In this document: piece by piece, positions 24,003-35,619 of the stretch
How positions within the stretch are numbered: the first letter of the stretch is position 1
Layout: the number at the start of each line of letters is the position of its first letter
Origin: Monosporascus cannonballus
Lineage: Eukaryota > Ascomycota > Sordariomycetes > Xylariales
Assembly (NCBI GenBank): GCA_004154925.1
Contig: QJNS01000001.1
Location: forward strand, 248,001-312,000
DNA length: 64,000 nt
Reading direction: 5' to 3'
Program-made: the position numbers and the translations under genes
Notes under the pieces: model-generated
Seen by the model: only the letters and a program-made list of their open reading frames with translations
The model's database searches: none
What the model was told of the DNA's origin: nothing

Positions 24003-24379
24003 TATCACGACCTGACAGGCTTCGGCTTCAGGAAACGGTTAACAAGGATAACACGGACCACCTTCCAAGTCACGTGACGGGCGCTCAGTAAAAATCTGCG
24101 AAGCACAAGTGATTAACACTGCATAACTGCTTAACAAAACCTCGCTAAATAAAGCTAAACAGACATAAATAGCAATATCAAAATCAAAATATATATGTTT
24201 ATTATTCCTATAATTTAAATAATACGAGCTTGTAATAATAATTCGTTACCTAAAATAACCTTAAAATTACGAAACATAATATGTTATTAAATTTATTACT
24301 GAAATTTTAATTATATTTTTATTAATATAAACTTCTATAATTAAGGTTTAATAATGAATTAAACCGGTTAACAGTTATA
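24003..24379 (+). repeat. 5' LTR of element D (377 bp)
   Basis: It starts TATCACGACCTGACAGGC and ends ACAGTTATA. The first ~130 bases are G+C-rich. R/U5 is shared but strongly mutated. Confidence 0.92.
24071..24076 (+). promoter_or_regulatory. CACGTG E-box in U3 of D
   Basis: CACGTG lies 68 bases into U3; a TATA-like ATATATAT is near 24189. The 3' LTR has CACGTA. Confidence 0.5.
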
Positions 24380-24498
24380 CGTTAAAAAGTTTTATTCAAT
24401 AATACTGTTAAAGTTTGAATAATATTACTGATATTATATTGATTAGCAAACAACCTAAATGACATATTTATCAAATCCTTAATAACCTGGATATTAGG

Positions 24499-25900
24499 AT
24501 GGAATCCGAGAAGGCAAAGGAGCAACCTCGTCTTTTTTGCAAAGAAATTCTTCGACGTCTAAATGCTATAAACGAACGTATTATTTAGCTTAAAAAAGAT
24601 AATAATAACTTTACGACGTTTTTTTAAGCGGCTTATAAAAGGCTTAAGAAAAAAGAAAGAATTTCTAAGATTAAAAAGCCCTTTTAAACGAAGCAAGTCA
24701 TTTAATTGAATTTTATTAAGGAAGTAAAGGAAATCTTTAAACTTTTTAAGTTAAACTGTTCCGACGAAATTTCGATTAGATGATAGTAATTCTTACCGTA
24801 ATATCTAATATATTTCGGATATTTTCTTGTTCGATTAACTACCTTTATTATACGAATTAAATTCGTAATCCGATAATTTATCGAAAACATAATTATTTAA
24901 TTTAAACCCATTATTAGAAAATATATTAATTTATTAATCTGAAAACGAATTTTGGAAATAATACGAATTTATAATAATTATAAATAATTTAAAAAAATAT
25001 TAATAAAAGTTTTCGAACTAAGAAATAAACAAATAAAAACTAAAATACAAATTTAATAATTATTATAAAAAACATTATCTAATTAGGATAATATATTAAT
25101 TTAATTAGCCTTTTAACTGTATTTAAATACAAAAAATATTAAGAATTAAATTTTTCGACGCTCTAAAAAAATATAAAAAAACTTTTGATATTTGACTGGC
25201 CTAATTATTTAACGAATTATATCGCGATAAAAATTAAGATTAACGATCTACAATACGTTTAGCGTATTAAGGGTACCAAAAAAATAAAAACAAGCTCCGA
25301 TATACGGCTAATGCCAGCGTTTTGCGATACAGTAACACTTTTTACGGCACGAAACCAGGGCTCATGGAACTAGGAAATATTTATAGGAAAAACTAGAACC
25401 AATACAAATGTTTTAAATGTACTAAGATAAGGCATAAAGTAATATCATATAAGATATTTAAAAAGCCCCGCCAAAATAATTAGTAATTAATACCTAAGAG
25501 ATAATCCAGTAAAAATCAAAAAAAAAAAAACAAACTTATTAATACAATTCGACTTAAGTACGTACCAAGCTTTCTATAACGAAAAGTCTAATAAGAAATA
25601 CGAAAAGCCAGGAAATCAACTTAATAAATATCGCGAACATAATAAAAAGTATTATAAAAATAATTAGGCAATTATTAGGATTAAACAAAAAGAATTTGTT
25701 TCGGAACCTTTAAGTAATACGGTAAAATGCATAAAATATATTGTCGACCACGGGAATATTCCGATGACGAAAAACGAAAATAATACCTCTATAAGAGAAC
25801 TACGCGTATATATTATAAACGATTTAGTTTTTCGAACCAAATCGGAAATAATTAAAATAATAAATAATAGTGTCGATATTTTTAATTTATAGTCCGAAAA
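24499..25900 (+). pseudogene. D gag with a distinct N-terminus
   Basis: An intact ATG at 24499 opens MESEKAKEQPRLFCKEILRR..., running 33 codons to a TAG, then a Lys/Glu-rich stretch. This start does not resemble the A/E/F gag start (ETLIEQF...), although the capsid and knuckle regions downstream (MFYKCTKIRHKV-like, ~25410) and the linker do. It suggests gag N-termini, like U3, were exchanged between subfamilies. Confidence 0.6.
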
Positions 25901-26439
25901 AATATTTAATAATTAGCCGAAATAAAAAGTTAATTCTTAAAAAAAATAATATTCGTAAAGAAAAACGTTTTTTATTATTATAAATAATACGATTATTAAA
26001 TGAAAAGTTTTTTTAATTTAATATATAAGAAAAATATATTATTAGAAAATTATTATAAATATTTATTTTTATTTGGCATTTATTATAAACTTTTACTAAA
26101 AAAAGCTATAATGAAAAAATTACGTTAGTTTATAAACGACCTTTATAACGATAATTAATACGACGCATAATAAGATATAATCGAAACCATAAGAAAATAA
26201 TTCACTTAATAAGGAAAAAGTTAAAATAAAAACAAAAATTAATTAATATAATTTAGAAAAATAATATACCGATAATAATAATAAATATAATACTTTAACT
26301 TACTAAATAGGGAAAATTAAATAAAATTTAATAAATTCGAATAAGAATTTAAAAGAAATTAATTATAAAACAATCGCAGAATTACGAAACCTAGAAAAAT
26401 TAGGAAAAAGTCCCAAAAAGGGTCTTAAACATAACGATA

Positions 26440-26800
26440 AAAACAGCTAATAACCTTGTTTCTTTAAATATACGAATCGGAACGTATTAGTATACCGCAA
26501 TAATGGATTACAAAGTTCTGGGCAGAAATTATATTATACCAAATATAGTTATTAAATTTAAATTATTACAAAAATATAAATTAAAATCTTACATAATAAT
26601 AAATATCGAAAGTTAAGAATTTGCTCATAATAACGGGAAAATTATATGCGAAGTTAATGATTTCCAAATTTTTATTTAAAGATAATGCTAAATAATTAAT
26701 TTCGACATATCTTAATTCGAAAATTACGATAAAATCTTAAAAAGGCTATACATATATTAATATAAGATTTTAATTAATAAAAGGATTAGGTAAATAAGGG
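26440..26800 (+). pseudogene. D retropepsin domain
   Basis: It reads MDYKVLGRNYIIPNIV at about 26503; D is kept, the Cys became Tyr and the Gly became Lys or a mutated codon. Downstream flap codons match A and E. Confidence 0.65.
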
Positions 26801-27129
26801 TCGCCTTATACTTTATTAACGGGTAAAAAAAGAATTAAGATTTTAATATTTGATTAAAGATAACGACAAATGCAAATATAAAGACATAATAAAAACTTTA
26901 TTACTAAAAAAGATAAAATATAAGAAAAAAATAGATATTAAAGAAAAATACGACATATTATAATTATTATTAAAGCGAAATTAAAACCACTAAATAACGA
27001 CCTAAAATAATAACTCCAAAAGCTAAAACATTTAATTAATATATTATCATAATATAATAGATATAAGTAGTTTTTTAAAACGGAGCTTAATACGAAATTA
27101 TTAAAACATAATAAATAAAATTCTAAAAT

Positions 27130-28440
27130 AATTTTAATAAAGAATTTTCGACGAAGTTTTATGTTATTTATAATTTTAATAAAAACGAATTACGTATTTC
27201 CAGAAAATACCTGGAAAATCGGTTACAAAAAGGATGGATTTAATTTTTGAAGTTATTTGCAGAATACTTTATATTTTTCGTATTAAAGAAAAACGGAAAA
27301 TTGAGATTTATGGTTAATTATCGATAGTTAAACGATATTATTATTAAAAATTAAATCTTATGACCTTTAATCATAGAAATAAAAAACCAACTTCATAAAA
27401 TCTAATAATTTATAATATTGGATTTTAAAGATAAATTTAATCAAATTAAAATTAAATAAAGATATAAATAAAAATTATCTTTTCGGACGAAGTACGATTT
27501 ATTTAAGTATTTGGTTATATTAATAAAATTTACGAACGTATTAATAATTTTTTAACGCATAATATATTATATCTTATAAAAATAATTCGATAATTTTATT
27601 TCATGTTATTTCTATAATATTCTTATTTTTCTACAAACGGAAAAAACATATATAGAATACGTTTATAAGGTTTCTTAAGTTTTACAAAACGTAAGATTAT
27701 TCCTTAACGCAAAAAAGAACGAATTTTACGTACAAAATATGGAATATTTGGAATATATTATTATTCCAGGATATATTAAACGAATTTTAAGAAAGTTGTT
27801 ATAATAACAAAATAGTAAACGTTAGTAACGGTTAAAACGGTATCGGCATTCTTGAAATTTGTTAATTATTATAAAACGTTTATTCGAAACTTTAATAAAA
27901 TAATTATACGTTTAACGAACCTTGAGAAAAAAAAGTTTAAATTAACGTTCCAAATAGAAAAACATTTTAAAATATTATGAATATAATTATTAAGTAATTA
28001 ATATTAATTATATACGATTTAAAATACCTTATTAAATTAAAAACCGAGATTTCGAATTCCGCGTTAAATATAATAATCGGATAACTAAATAATTAAGATA
28101 ACTTATACCTTTTTATAATTTTTTATATAAATTAAACAAAAACCGAATTTAATTATAATTTTCCAAATAAAAAATATATAGCTATTATTACGGCATTACG
28201 AAAATTTAAGTACTTGTTAAAAGGAAATTCGTATCGGGTTCGGGTTTATACGGATTATCAAAATCTTACCCGTTTTATCACGACCAAAAAACTTACAGAA
28301 CGATAATTTCGTTATATGAAAAATTGGCGAATTTCGATTCAGTTATTATTAATAAGAAAAATTCAGAAAATAACAGAGTAAACGCCTTAAGTAAAGAATT
28401 AAATTTTGAAAAAGAAAGTAATTAAATTTGGCCATATAAT
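27130..28440 (+). pseudogene. D reverse transcriptase and RNase H
   Basis: The polymerase box reads YFYN at 27607-27618 (from YLDD). A RLRFMVNYRQLN-like block lies at ~27295 and RNase H at ~27990-28440. It is colinear with the other copies and broken by stops. Confidence 0.75.
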
Positions 28441-28589
28441 TTTTGATATTATCATAAAAAGATATTTACGCCTATAACAAATTATAATAATTCGGGTAAT
28501 GTTTTTTAATATATATTATAAAATCTAGCAATATAACGATGGTTTTTTAAAAAAACCAAAAAAACAGATAAAATATATATTTTAAAAAC

Positions 28590-29640
28590 GTATTGAAAGT
28601 TTTTAATACAAAATATATACGAATATTAATTATATAAATACTTAAGACTTTACGAAACTTTTAAACGGCTTTAACGTATATATTTTTTTATTAAAATAAA
28701 ATTAATAATATAGAAAATTATACGATAATATGATATTGACGCCATAACAAAAGTTCGACGATATAAACCATACGAAAAATTATAGCTATTATTAATTATA
28801 AAATAATTGTAACAGATTATCATATTTAACTTTTTTATTAAACTTTTTATATCAAAAATCTTCGTCATAAAAATATATTATAAGAATATTTTTGTTATTA
28901 TCGGTCGATTTACAAAATGTTTCTATTCCTTATTATATTAAAAATATATAAAGGCCTAACAAATAATAAATATTTTTTAAACATATTTTTAACATTTACA
29001 AATTACCAATAAAAACTATTTCAAATAAAAAAGCGGTATTGAAATCAAAGTTTTAGCAGGGGTTTTTAACATATATCGACTTAAATTATAAATTATTTAA
29101 CGTATTTAAACCTTTAATAAATAAATAAATAAAACGAATACACTGAATCTTAAAAATATATTTATAATAGTACATTTATTATAAATAAAATATTTAAGTT
29201 AAAAAATTACCTATTACCTAATTAATCTATAATACCAATTATTATAAACATATTAAAATAATATTTACGAACGCGAATTTTGATGTTATTTCAAAAGCTT
29301 ATAAAAATATACGCCATAACAATTTATTTAAAATTAAAGTAATTTTTACGTTAAACTAATTACCATAATTATATTTGGAAATAAAAACATAATTAGAATT
29401 TGTACGTAAATAAATTGGTAAATATTATTATTAATACAAATTTAAAAAATTAGTTTTAAAAAAGAAAACATATATTTTCTCGCAACTAAAAATATTTAAA
29501 TAAAACGACCTAGCAAACAACTTAATTTCAAATATATTAGTTCATATAAATCGCTAAAAAAATATCAGAAAATAGTTAGCAATTAAAAAGTTTATCAAAA
29601 ATTAAATTTTATTTAATTTAATAACGGATATAATTAAACT
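28590..29640 (+). pseudogene. D integrase
   Basis: The core start is near 28870 (YYKNIFVIIGRFTK-like), with the zinc-binding region before it and the C-terminal K-R-P-S-K-x-L module near 29500. The opposite-strand ORF at 28671-28868 is a chance frame. Confidence 0.7.
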
Positions 29641-29699
29641 ACATACGAGATAAAACTATATAATAATCAAAGAGGAATAGGATTATAAAAAAAAATATT

Positions 29700-29815
29700 T
29701 TCGATATACAAAAATAAAACAGACTTTTTTAATATCTACTTAAATGGAAAAAGCACCCGGACTCCGAAAACACCTAAGAACCGGCCAAAAATTTCATGGG
29801 CGCCTAACGCCGGCT
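29700..29815 (+). pseudogene. D chromodomain
   Basis: It reads YLLKWKKHPDSENT-stop-EPAKNFMGA; the first cage Trp codon is at 29745 and the second is a stop (TGG to TAA). It marks the pol end. Confidence 0.72.
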
Positions 29816-29861
29816 GAAAAATTTTACCGATAATAACAGAACCACCAGAAATAATCGTATC

Positions 29862-30406
29862 CTAATTAGTATTTTTAACGGACCAATCGGTATTACCGAT
29901 ACTAGACTAATCCACGAGGCCAGCGGAAAGAACTAATACGGCCATAGAAGCCTCGACGATGGCCTATTCCTGGCGTTTTTGCTTCTCCAATTCCTTCAGC
30001 AATTACAATTCCCGTTATACCATTTTTATTTTCTCTAAACGAAAAAGAATTTTTTATTTTCGAAATCGTATTAAATCCGTAATAACCTTATTTATTTCTT
30101 GCTAATAACGTTTTTGCAATCCAAAAAACCCTTCTTTACAAAAACCTCATTTCGTTCCAGGCGTTAATTTTCGGCGCAAATATTTTCCAAAAAAAGGAAC
30201 GTCGGTTCCATTATAAACATATCTACGTTTAACGCACACTTTATATTTAAAAACGTTTTCTATTATTTCGCATTTCCAATTCTTAAAAAATACAAAAAGC
30301 ACGGCATAAATTCAAAACCAGAATCGTCAAATATAAAAAACAGATTTTGTCGACGAATAATAAAGAAAACCTGACAATAACTTTTAACAATGCAACCCGA
30401 TATCAT
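29862..30406 (-). pseudogene. Antisense Cys-rich ORF of element D
   Basis: On the minus strand an intact ATG at 30406 begins MISGCIVKSYCQVFFIIRR, then FDDSGFEFMPCFLYF. After a frameshift it continues NWKCEIIENVFKYKVCVKR and YNGTDVPFLENI. Several Cys codons lost in A are kept (SGC, MPC, KVC). It is colinear with the A ORF along its length. Role unknown; small Cys-rich N-part plus charged coiled-coil C-part. Confidence 0.65.
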
Positions 30407-30476
30407 AAATACCCGATAACACTTACCAGGAAAAAAAAAAAATCTTAAAAGCAAGATTTAGAAAAAAAAGAAATCG

Positions 30477-30853
30477 TATTACGACTTAACAGGCTCCGAC
30501 CTTAAGAAGCGGTTAATAAGGATAATACGAACCACCTCCTAGGTCACGTAACGAATGCTTAGCAAAAGTCTATTAAATACGAATAATCAGTACTAAATAA
30601 TTGCTTAGCAAAATTTCGCTAAATAAAACCAAGCAAAAATAAATAGCAATACCAAAATCAAGATATATACGCTTATTATTTCCATAATCTAGATAATACT
30701 AGCTTACAATAACGATTCGTTACTTAAGGCACTTTTAATATTACGAAACGTAATACGTTACTATATTTATTAATTAGTTTCTCACAGTCCTTCTGCTAAT
30801 ATAAACCCGTGCGACTAAGGTTTAATAGTTGGTTACACCCCCTAGCCGTCACA
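30477..30853 (+). repeat. 3' LTR of element D (377 bp)
   Basis: It starts TATTACGACTTAACAGGC after a long purine tract and ends GCCGTCACA. It is equal in length to the 5' LTR; U3 is clearly more mutated and the U5 end less mutated than in the 5' LTR. Confidence 0.92.
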
Positions 30854-32480
30854 GGTTAAATTACGGTAATTATAAGTTGTAACCATATTACGATTAAATT
30901 TCGAAAAGTTTGGGAAAAACTAAATTACTGTTAAAGCTGTTACTTATAACTAATAGGTTTTACGTTTTTTAACGACAAAATTGGCCAAAAACGAAACGGT
31001 ATTATAATCGAAAGCTTTTCGATAGTTTTACGATTAGGATCGAAAATTGCAGATTAAGGATTTAAAAGTTATGGAATTAATACGGATAATTGGACGTTAA
31101 ACCGAAATAGGGAAAGATATTTCCTAGACCTAAATAAAGTTTTATATTATGGAAATAACTTCGTAATTTTGTTATAAGGCTCTTTACGGAAATAATTAAT
31201 TTATTAATGTTATAACATTTTAAGCACAAAATATATAAAATATATTTGTATGCTAAAATGAATACCTAAAAGGTTTTATTAGAAAAATATATCAAATAAT
31301 ATCCAAATTTACATTAAATAATATCCGAATTACTAGGACAGAATAAAATTACGCCATAAATTATATGGACAATTTCAGCCCTTATCGTTATCTAAATAAC
31401 TTTTTTAAGAAATCTCCTTATATTTTATTACAGGGCTTCCCAAAAGCCTAACTTTAAACGAGTTAAAATACGACGTAATTTTGGTAATCGTCGAGCGTTT
31501 TATGAAGTTAAAATTATTTATCCTTACGGTTAAAAATTTAACCTCAGCCGAATTACCCCGACTGCTTTACGACGAAATCGAATACAGATTAGATACGTTA
31601 ACCGAAATTATTAACGATAAAAATAAATTAATAATAAATTATTTCCAGGCCGAATTTTGCAAAATATAATAAATAAAACGGCAAATATTAAGCGCTTATT
31701 ATTCGTAAATCGATAGGCAAATAAGACGTATTTATCAAAGTTTAAAATATTACTACCGCAATTACGTTAATAAACATAAATATAATTAAACAAAATTATG
31801 ACCAAATACGGATTCGTATATAATAACGTACGGAATATATATACCGACCGTTTTTGGTTCGAAATTTTTTATAGATATTATTTAAAATTAATGGAATATT
31901 TTTAATAAAGGTGTAAAGAATAAGAATAAAAAATTAAGGAACGTTTTTAGAAAATAGCGGCTATTTATTAAACAATATACGAAGGTTGGGAAAAGTTAAT
32001 AATAATCGAAAAGAAATATTATAATTAATTTTATACGTTTATGAAATTCCAATTAAAGTAATAAATAAATTTATAAATTAAAAAATTTAAATTCAAATAT
32101 AAAAAACTTATATTTATTTATATCCATAATACGATTAAAAAATAACTAAGCTTTTAGGTATATAAAATAATATATTTTATTAAATATTAATAGATATATA
32201 ATACGTTTCCACTATTTTTACTAAGCCTATAATATAATCGGGAACCGGGCAACGTCCAAATGATATTACCGAACCTAACGGAGAAATAAGAAAAATAAGT
32301 AATAAAGAATATTATCTATTACCGAAATAATTAAGGGCAATGCGAATATATAATTAAATAGGAAAGCTGGCCCGCCAAATACAATACGTAAAAACCCTAA
32401 AAGCATATTAAATACGCGTTTAAAATTTTATAACGTTATAAAAAAAGGTTAAATAGGTTTATAAAAAATAGAACGACCTA
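30854..32480 (+). pseudogene. X1 integrase and chromodomain
   Basis: It is colinear with X2 61546-63300. A stop-free run at 31481-31669 reads MVIVERFMKLKLFI... to INDKNKLIINYFQAEF, the integrase core with the second catalytic Asp (NDKN, as ISD in relatives). The C-terminal region follows. The chromodomain at about 32340-32460 reads EYIIK-stop-ESWPAKYNT-stop-KP. It ends pol of X1. Confidence 0.78.
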
Positions 32481-32581
32481 AACACTGTAAAATAATAAAA
32501 ACTTCACCCAAAATTGATTATTTAATAATTATAAAAATTATAAAGAATATTTTTAAATAAAATTAAAATACTAACGTTAAA

Positions 32582-34004
32582 ATATTACTTAGTAATATAA
32601 TTATTTTTAAGTTTTAATAAATAATTACTTTATCGTATACCGGTTGAAAACCGATAAACGATGTAAAAGAAATCGAACTTTTATTTCAAAAATCAGATTT
32701 CGCGTTTAATTATTAAGCTTTACGTTAATTAATTTTTAATAGGCGTAATAGGAAAATTAATATTAAAATATCAGAAATCGATCGAAAAACATATAACGGT
32801 AAAGAACGGGTACGTTTATTGAATTTATTAGACGTAAAACCTAGAAAAAAAAGTAAAAGCGTTTTATTTTTTATAACAAATACGGCTTAAATAAGCGGAA
32901 TATAATTTTTTATTAATCGAAAACAAGGCGCCGTCCTTAAAACGTTTAACGTATATAGGATTAATAATAACCTTACTGGATAAAGTCGTTTTTTAATTAT
33001 AATTATTAATAAATATTACAATTTAATTAAAATGTCGAAAAATAAGCAAAAAATACTTGTAAACGAAAAGCATAACAGCATAACAGCTTTTGAAAATCGC
33101 TTTACTTATAAAGATATCTTAAGACTGCGATTAATTGAAAATTACTCGCGAAATAATAGGAAAAAGATCGTAATATTTATAAAAAGGACAAATTTGCAAA
33201 CTTATAAAACGGCGTTAAAATTGAAGTTCCGTAATTATAACGGATAATCGAAAATCGATTTCCGTTGTATTAAGAAAATAATATTCCTTAATAATAACTG
33301 TATTAAAGGCGAATTTGCCATTATGAAAAACGTCGAGTTAACGACCGATTATAATTATGTCGAAACGTTTATATTAAGTACCTATAATACGAACCTTTTC
33401 GAATTCGTTAATTAACTCCTAGTTATCGATATCGAATTAAAAAACCATTTAGGCGGTACTTATAAAGATAATTGGAATCTAAACGGAAATCAAACGGCGA
33501 TATTAATAATATTAGGATTAATTACTTACTGCGTAAAAGATCTTAAAATAATAACTGGTTATAATGTAATTCAAAACGTCCGGAACCTAAACGTAAACTG
33601 TACGGTAATCGAAATAACGTTATATTATGTAAATATAGTACGGCTTATTGCCGCCAGTAATATAACTAATATTTATTTTACCGTCGGCGTTAAAAAGATA
33701 ATGCTAAAAAAAATCCCAGTTACTATTAGTGTGAAAATGCCACTTTTCGTAAAACTTCTTACGAAAAAAAGATATGGCGAACAGAAAAAAAAAAGGAGAT
33801 TATAAGCAAAACAAATGGAAAAAGCGAAATAAAAAAAAAGAGAAACCGAACGAAATGCATATGTAGAAAAACTGGAAATATAGGTGCAAAGAGAAAAAAA
33901 AAGTAAATAAGGTGGAGTCAAGGAAGATATTATAATAGGAACCTAGGAGAAATATAATTAATTACGTAATATGGTACGTATTAATTATTACGGCAATTAT
34001 TTAC
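32582..34004 (+). pseudogene. X1 ORF3, unknown protein downstream of pol
   Basis: One frame, starting at an ATA (ATG in X2 at 63405), continues for about 474 codons up to the next LTR. Its stops are nearly all TAA/TAG/TGA of RIP type; only two occur between 33032 and 33803. It includes MSKNKQKILVNEKHNSITAF (33032), IENYSRNNRKK and a highly charged Lys/Glu/Arg tail (33760-33930) that looks coiled coil. X2 has the same frame with similar residues (NGITVFESRF...LRLIENELRNNKKK). No known domain was recognised. The opposite-strand ORF at 33673-33921 is a shadow. Confidence 0.6.
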
Positions 34005-34015
34005 TGTAACAATAC

Positions 34016-34178
34016 TGTCGGCTAGCAGGGCGTGCTCTAGCACCCCATATACGAAAGATTCTCTCTGATCGAAACATATATATTCCGGGACTTGATCACC
34101 TTAAAATGCAGTGTACGTTTTAGAGCACCTGCAATTAGTTAATAATATATATATAATTGATATCCTTTATATTTGATA
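34016..34178 (+). repeat. 5' LTR of copia-1 (163 bp)
   Basis: It starts TGTCGGCTAGCAGGGCG and has a TATA-like ACATATATATTCC near 34067. It is G+C-rich relative to the interior. Confidence 0.92.
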
Positions 34179-34284
34179 ATTAAGAGTTTTATTTGCTTAA
34201 TTAAGGTATATATTAATTGATTACTTATTGTTAAAACGAGATAAGCTGTATATTAGTTGTAATTATCGAAATACGCCAATAATA

Positions 34285-35400
34285 ATGATGGCGACCGTAT
34301 TATTAACGTTTTCTGTTATTTACGAGGGACCTAAGGACTAGAATTATTTTAAAAGCAAATTCTAATTTAAAGTATACGCGTTTAGTATTTGGAATTATAT
34401 CGATCTTAATTTAAACCTTTAGTGGTTTATTAGATCTATAAAACTTAATATAGCTTTTTATCTAAAGAGATAAATCCGTTATACGATACGCATTAGTATC
34501 CCAAGCGGTTTTTCGTTTATATTTATATTTTCTGGAGGAATTCCCGAAAAAATCGATTATACCAGTTATTTAACGAATACCTTTGAAATAACGACCGAAG
34601 GCAGATAGGCCTATAATTAGGATTTTACGGCGTATATTTATAAGGATCGGAAGTCCGATATTTTCCGTAAAAATATTAACGACTTTACGAAATAGGTCTT
34701 AGAGTCGGTATTTCTAACGATTAAAGAAATTAGTTTTTTTTAGGAAAAAATTTATAAAAGTAGTATATCAGCTTGGGCGAATTAGGTAAGGTATATAATA
34801 GCAGATTCTTAATTAATACTTAACGAAAATATCGCGAAATGTTAAAATAAATTTCGAAATCTGGTAAGAAGTTAAACGAAGAGATCGTAAAATGGCAAAA
34901 GATTATGGCCTTAAAATAACGATATGGTATTCCAGAAAAGAAGATAATAATTATATGGGTTAACGACTTATGTATAATATTAGCGTTTATAGTTAGAATA
35001 TGGATTATTATTTTTTAGATAATAAAAAAAATCGAGATCGATAACGGTACGATTAGTTTTTAAAAAACGGCAGTTAACTTTCTGGATTATTAGGTTATGG
35101 CCTATTTTATATTTATACTACGAAATATTAAGGTAACGTTTTTAATATTTTACGAGATACTTGCAAATTGTTTTAATTAAAACGAATTTAATTAAGAAAA
35201 TTCTAAAAATATTAACCTTTAATTATAAGGCAAAATCCTAAGCCGTAGGCCGAAACGAGATAACCGTAAAAATTCCTATATAAACCGAAATGGTAATAAG
35301 CGAAAGCGTGAAAAATTAAACGTATAATTTATTTATTATAAAATTTGTTTAATTAATTATTATATATTAATTATTTATTATTATATTTTCCTTAGAAAAA
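34285..35400 (+). pseudogene. copia-1 gag region
   Basis: The tandem ATG at 34285/34288 begins MMATVLLTFSVIYEGPKD-stop-NYFKSKF, a typical copia gag opening (a short acidic N-part then W-x-x-F/Y-K). The frame is interrupted after 19 codons. Copia-2 has the same reading with ATA-ACG at its start. It has no clear zinc knuckle. Confidence 0.65.
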
Positions 35401-35619
35401 TACTAAAATGTTTCCGTTTTAGCGATAAAGTAATAGCAGATATCTAAGGAAGAATTTCCGCCGATTAATCTTTAAAGGAAAAAATTAACCGCTTATCGAA
35501 AATTATGGAAAAACTTATTATATATAAGATAAATTAATTTTTAAAAAGGGTACGACGAATATTGGTATATTTCTGGATTACTGATTACCGTAACGCCATA
35601 AGCACTTTATTTTATTTCT

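Larger units (their letters stand above)
24003..30853 (+). mobile_element. Chromovirus D, full length, 6851 bp, no TSD
   Basis: Paired LTRs of 377 bp bracket a complete chromovirus order. The flanks are ATTAA on the left and GGTTA on the right, not a duplication, and X1 lacks about 1.1 kb exactly here. This fits recombination between two D-type insertions in X1, or a deletion. Linkers at 25900-26400 and 26800-27130 hold no recognised domain. Confidence 0.92.
7557..34004 (+). mobile_element. Chromovirus X1, split by nested insertions
   Basis: X1 sequence is at 7557-9284, 22947-24002 and 30854-34004: 5' LTR, gag, RT, integrase, chromodomain and ORF3. It is interrupted by a reverse solo X LTR (which holds A and B) and by element D. 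About 1.1 kb covering RT end, RNase H and the integrase start is missing at the D junction compared with X2. Its frame is still open at 34004 where the next X LTR begins, so X2 probably inserted into X1; a tandem sharing one LTR is the alternative. Confidence 0.75.

Noticed and set aside
33673..33921. 82-codon minus-strand ORF rich in Phe and Ser
   Set aside because: It is antisense to the Lys/Glu-rich tail of ORF3 in X1; composition explains it.
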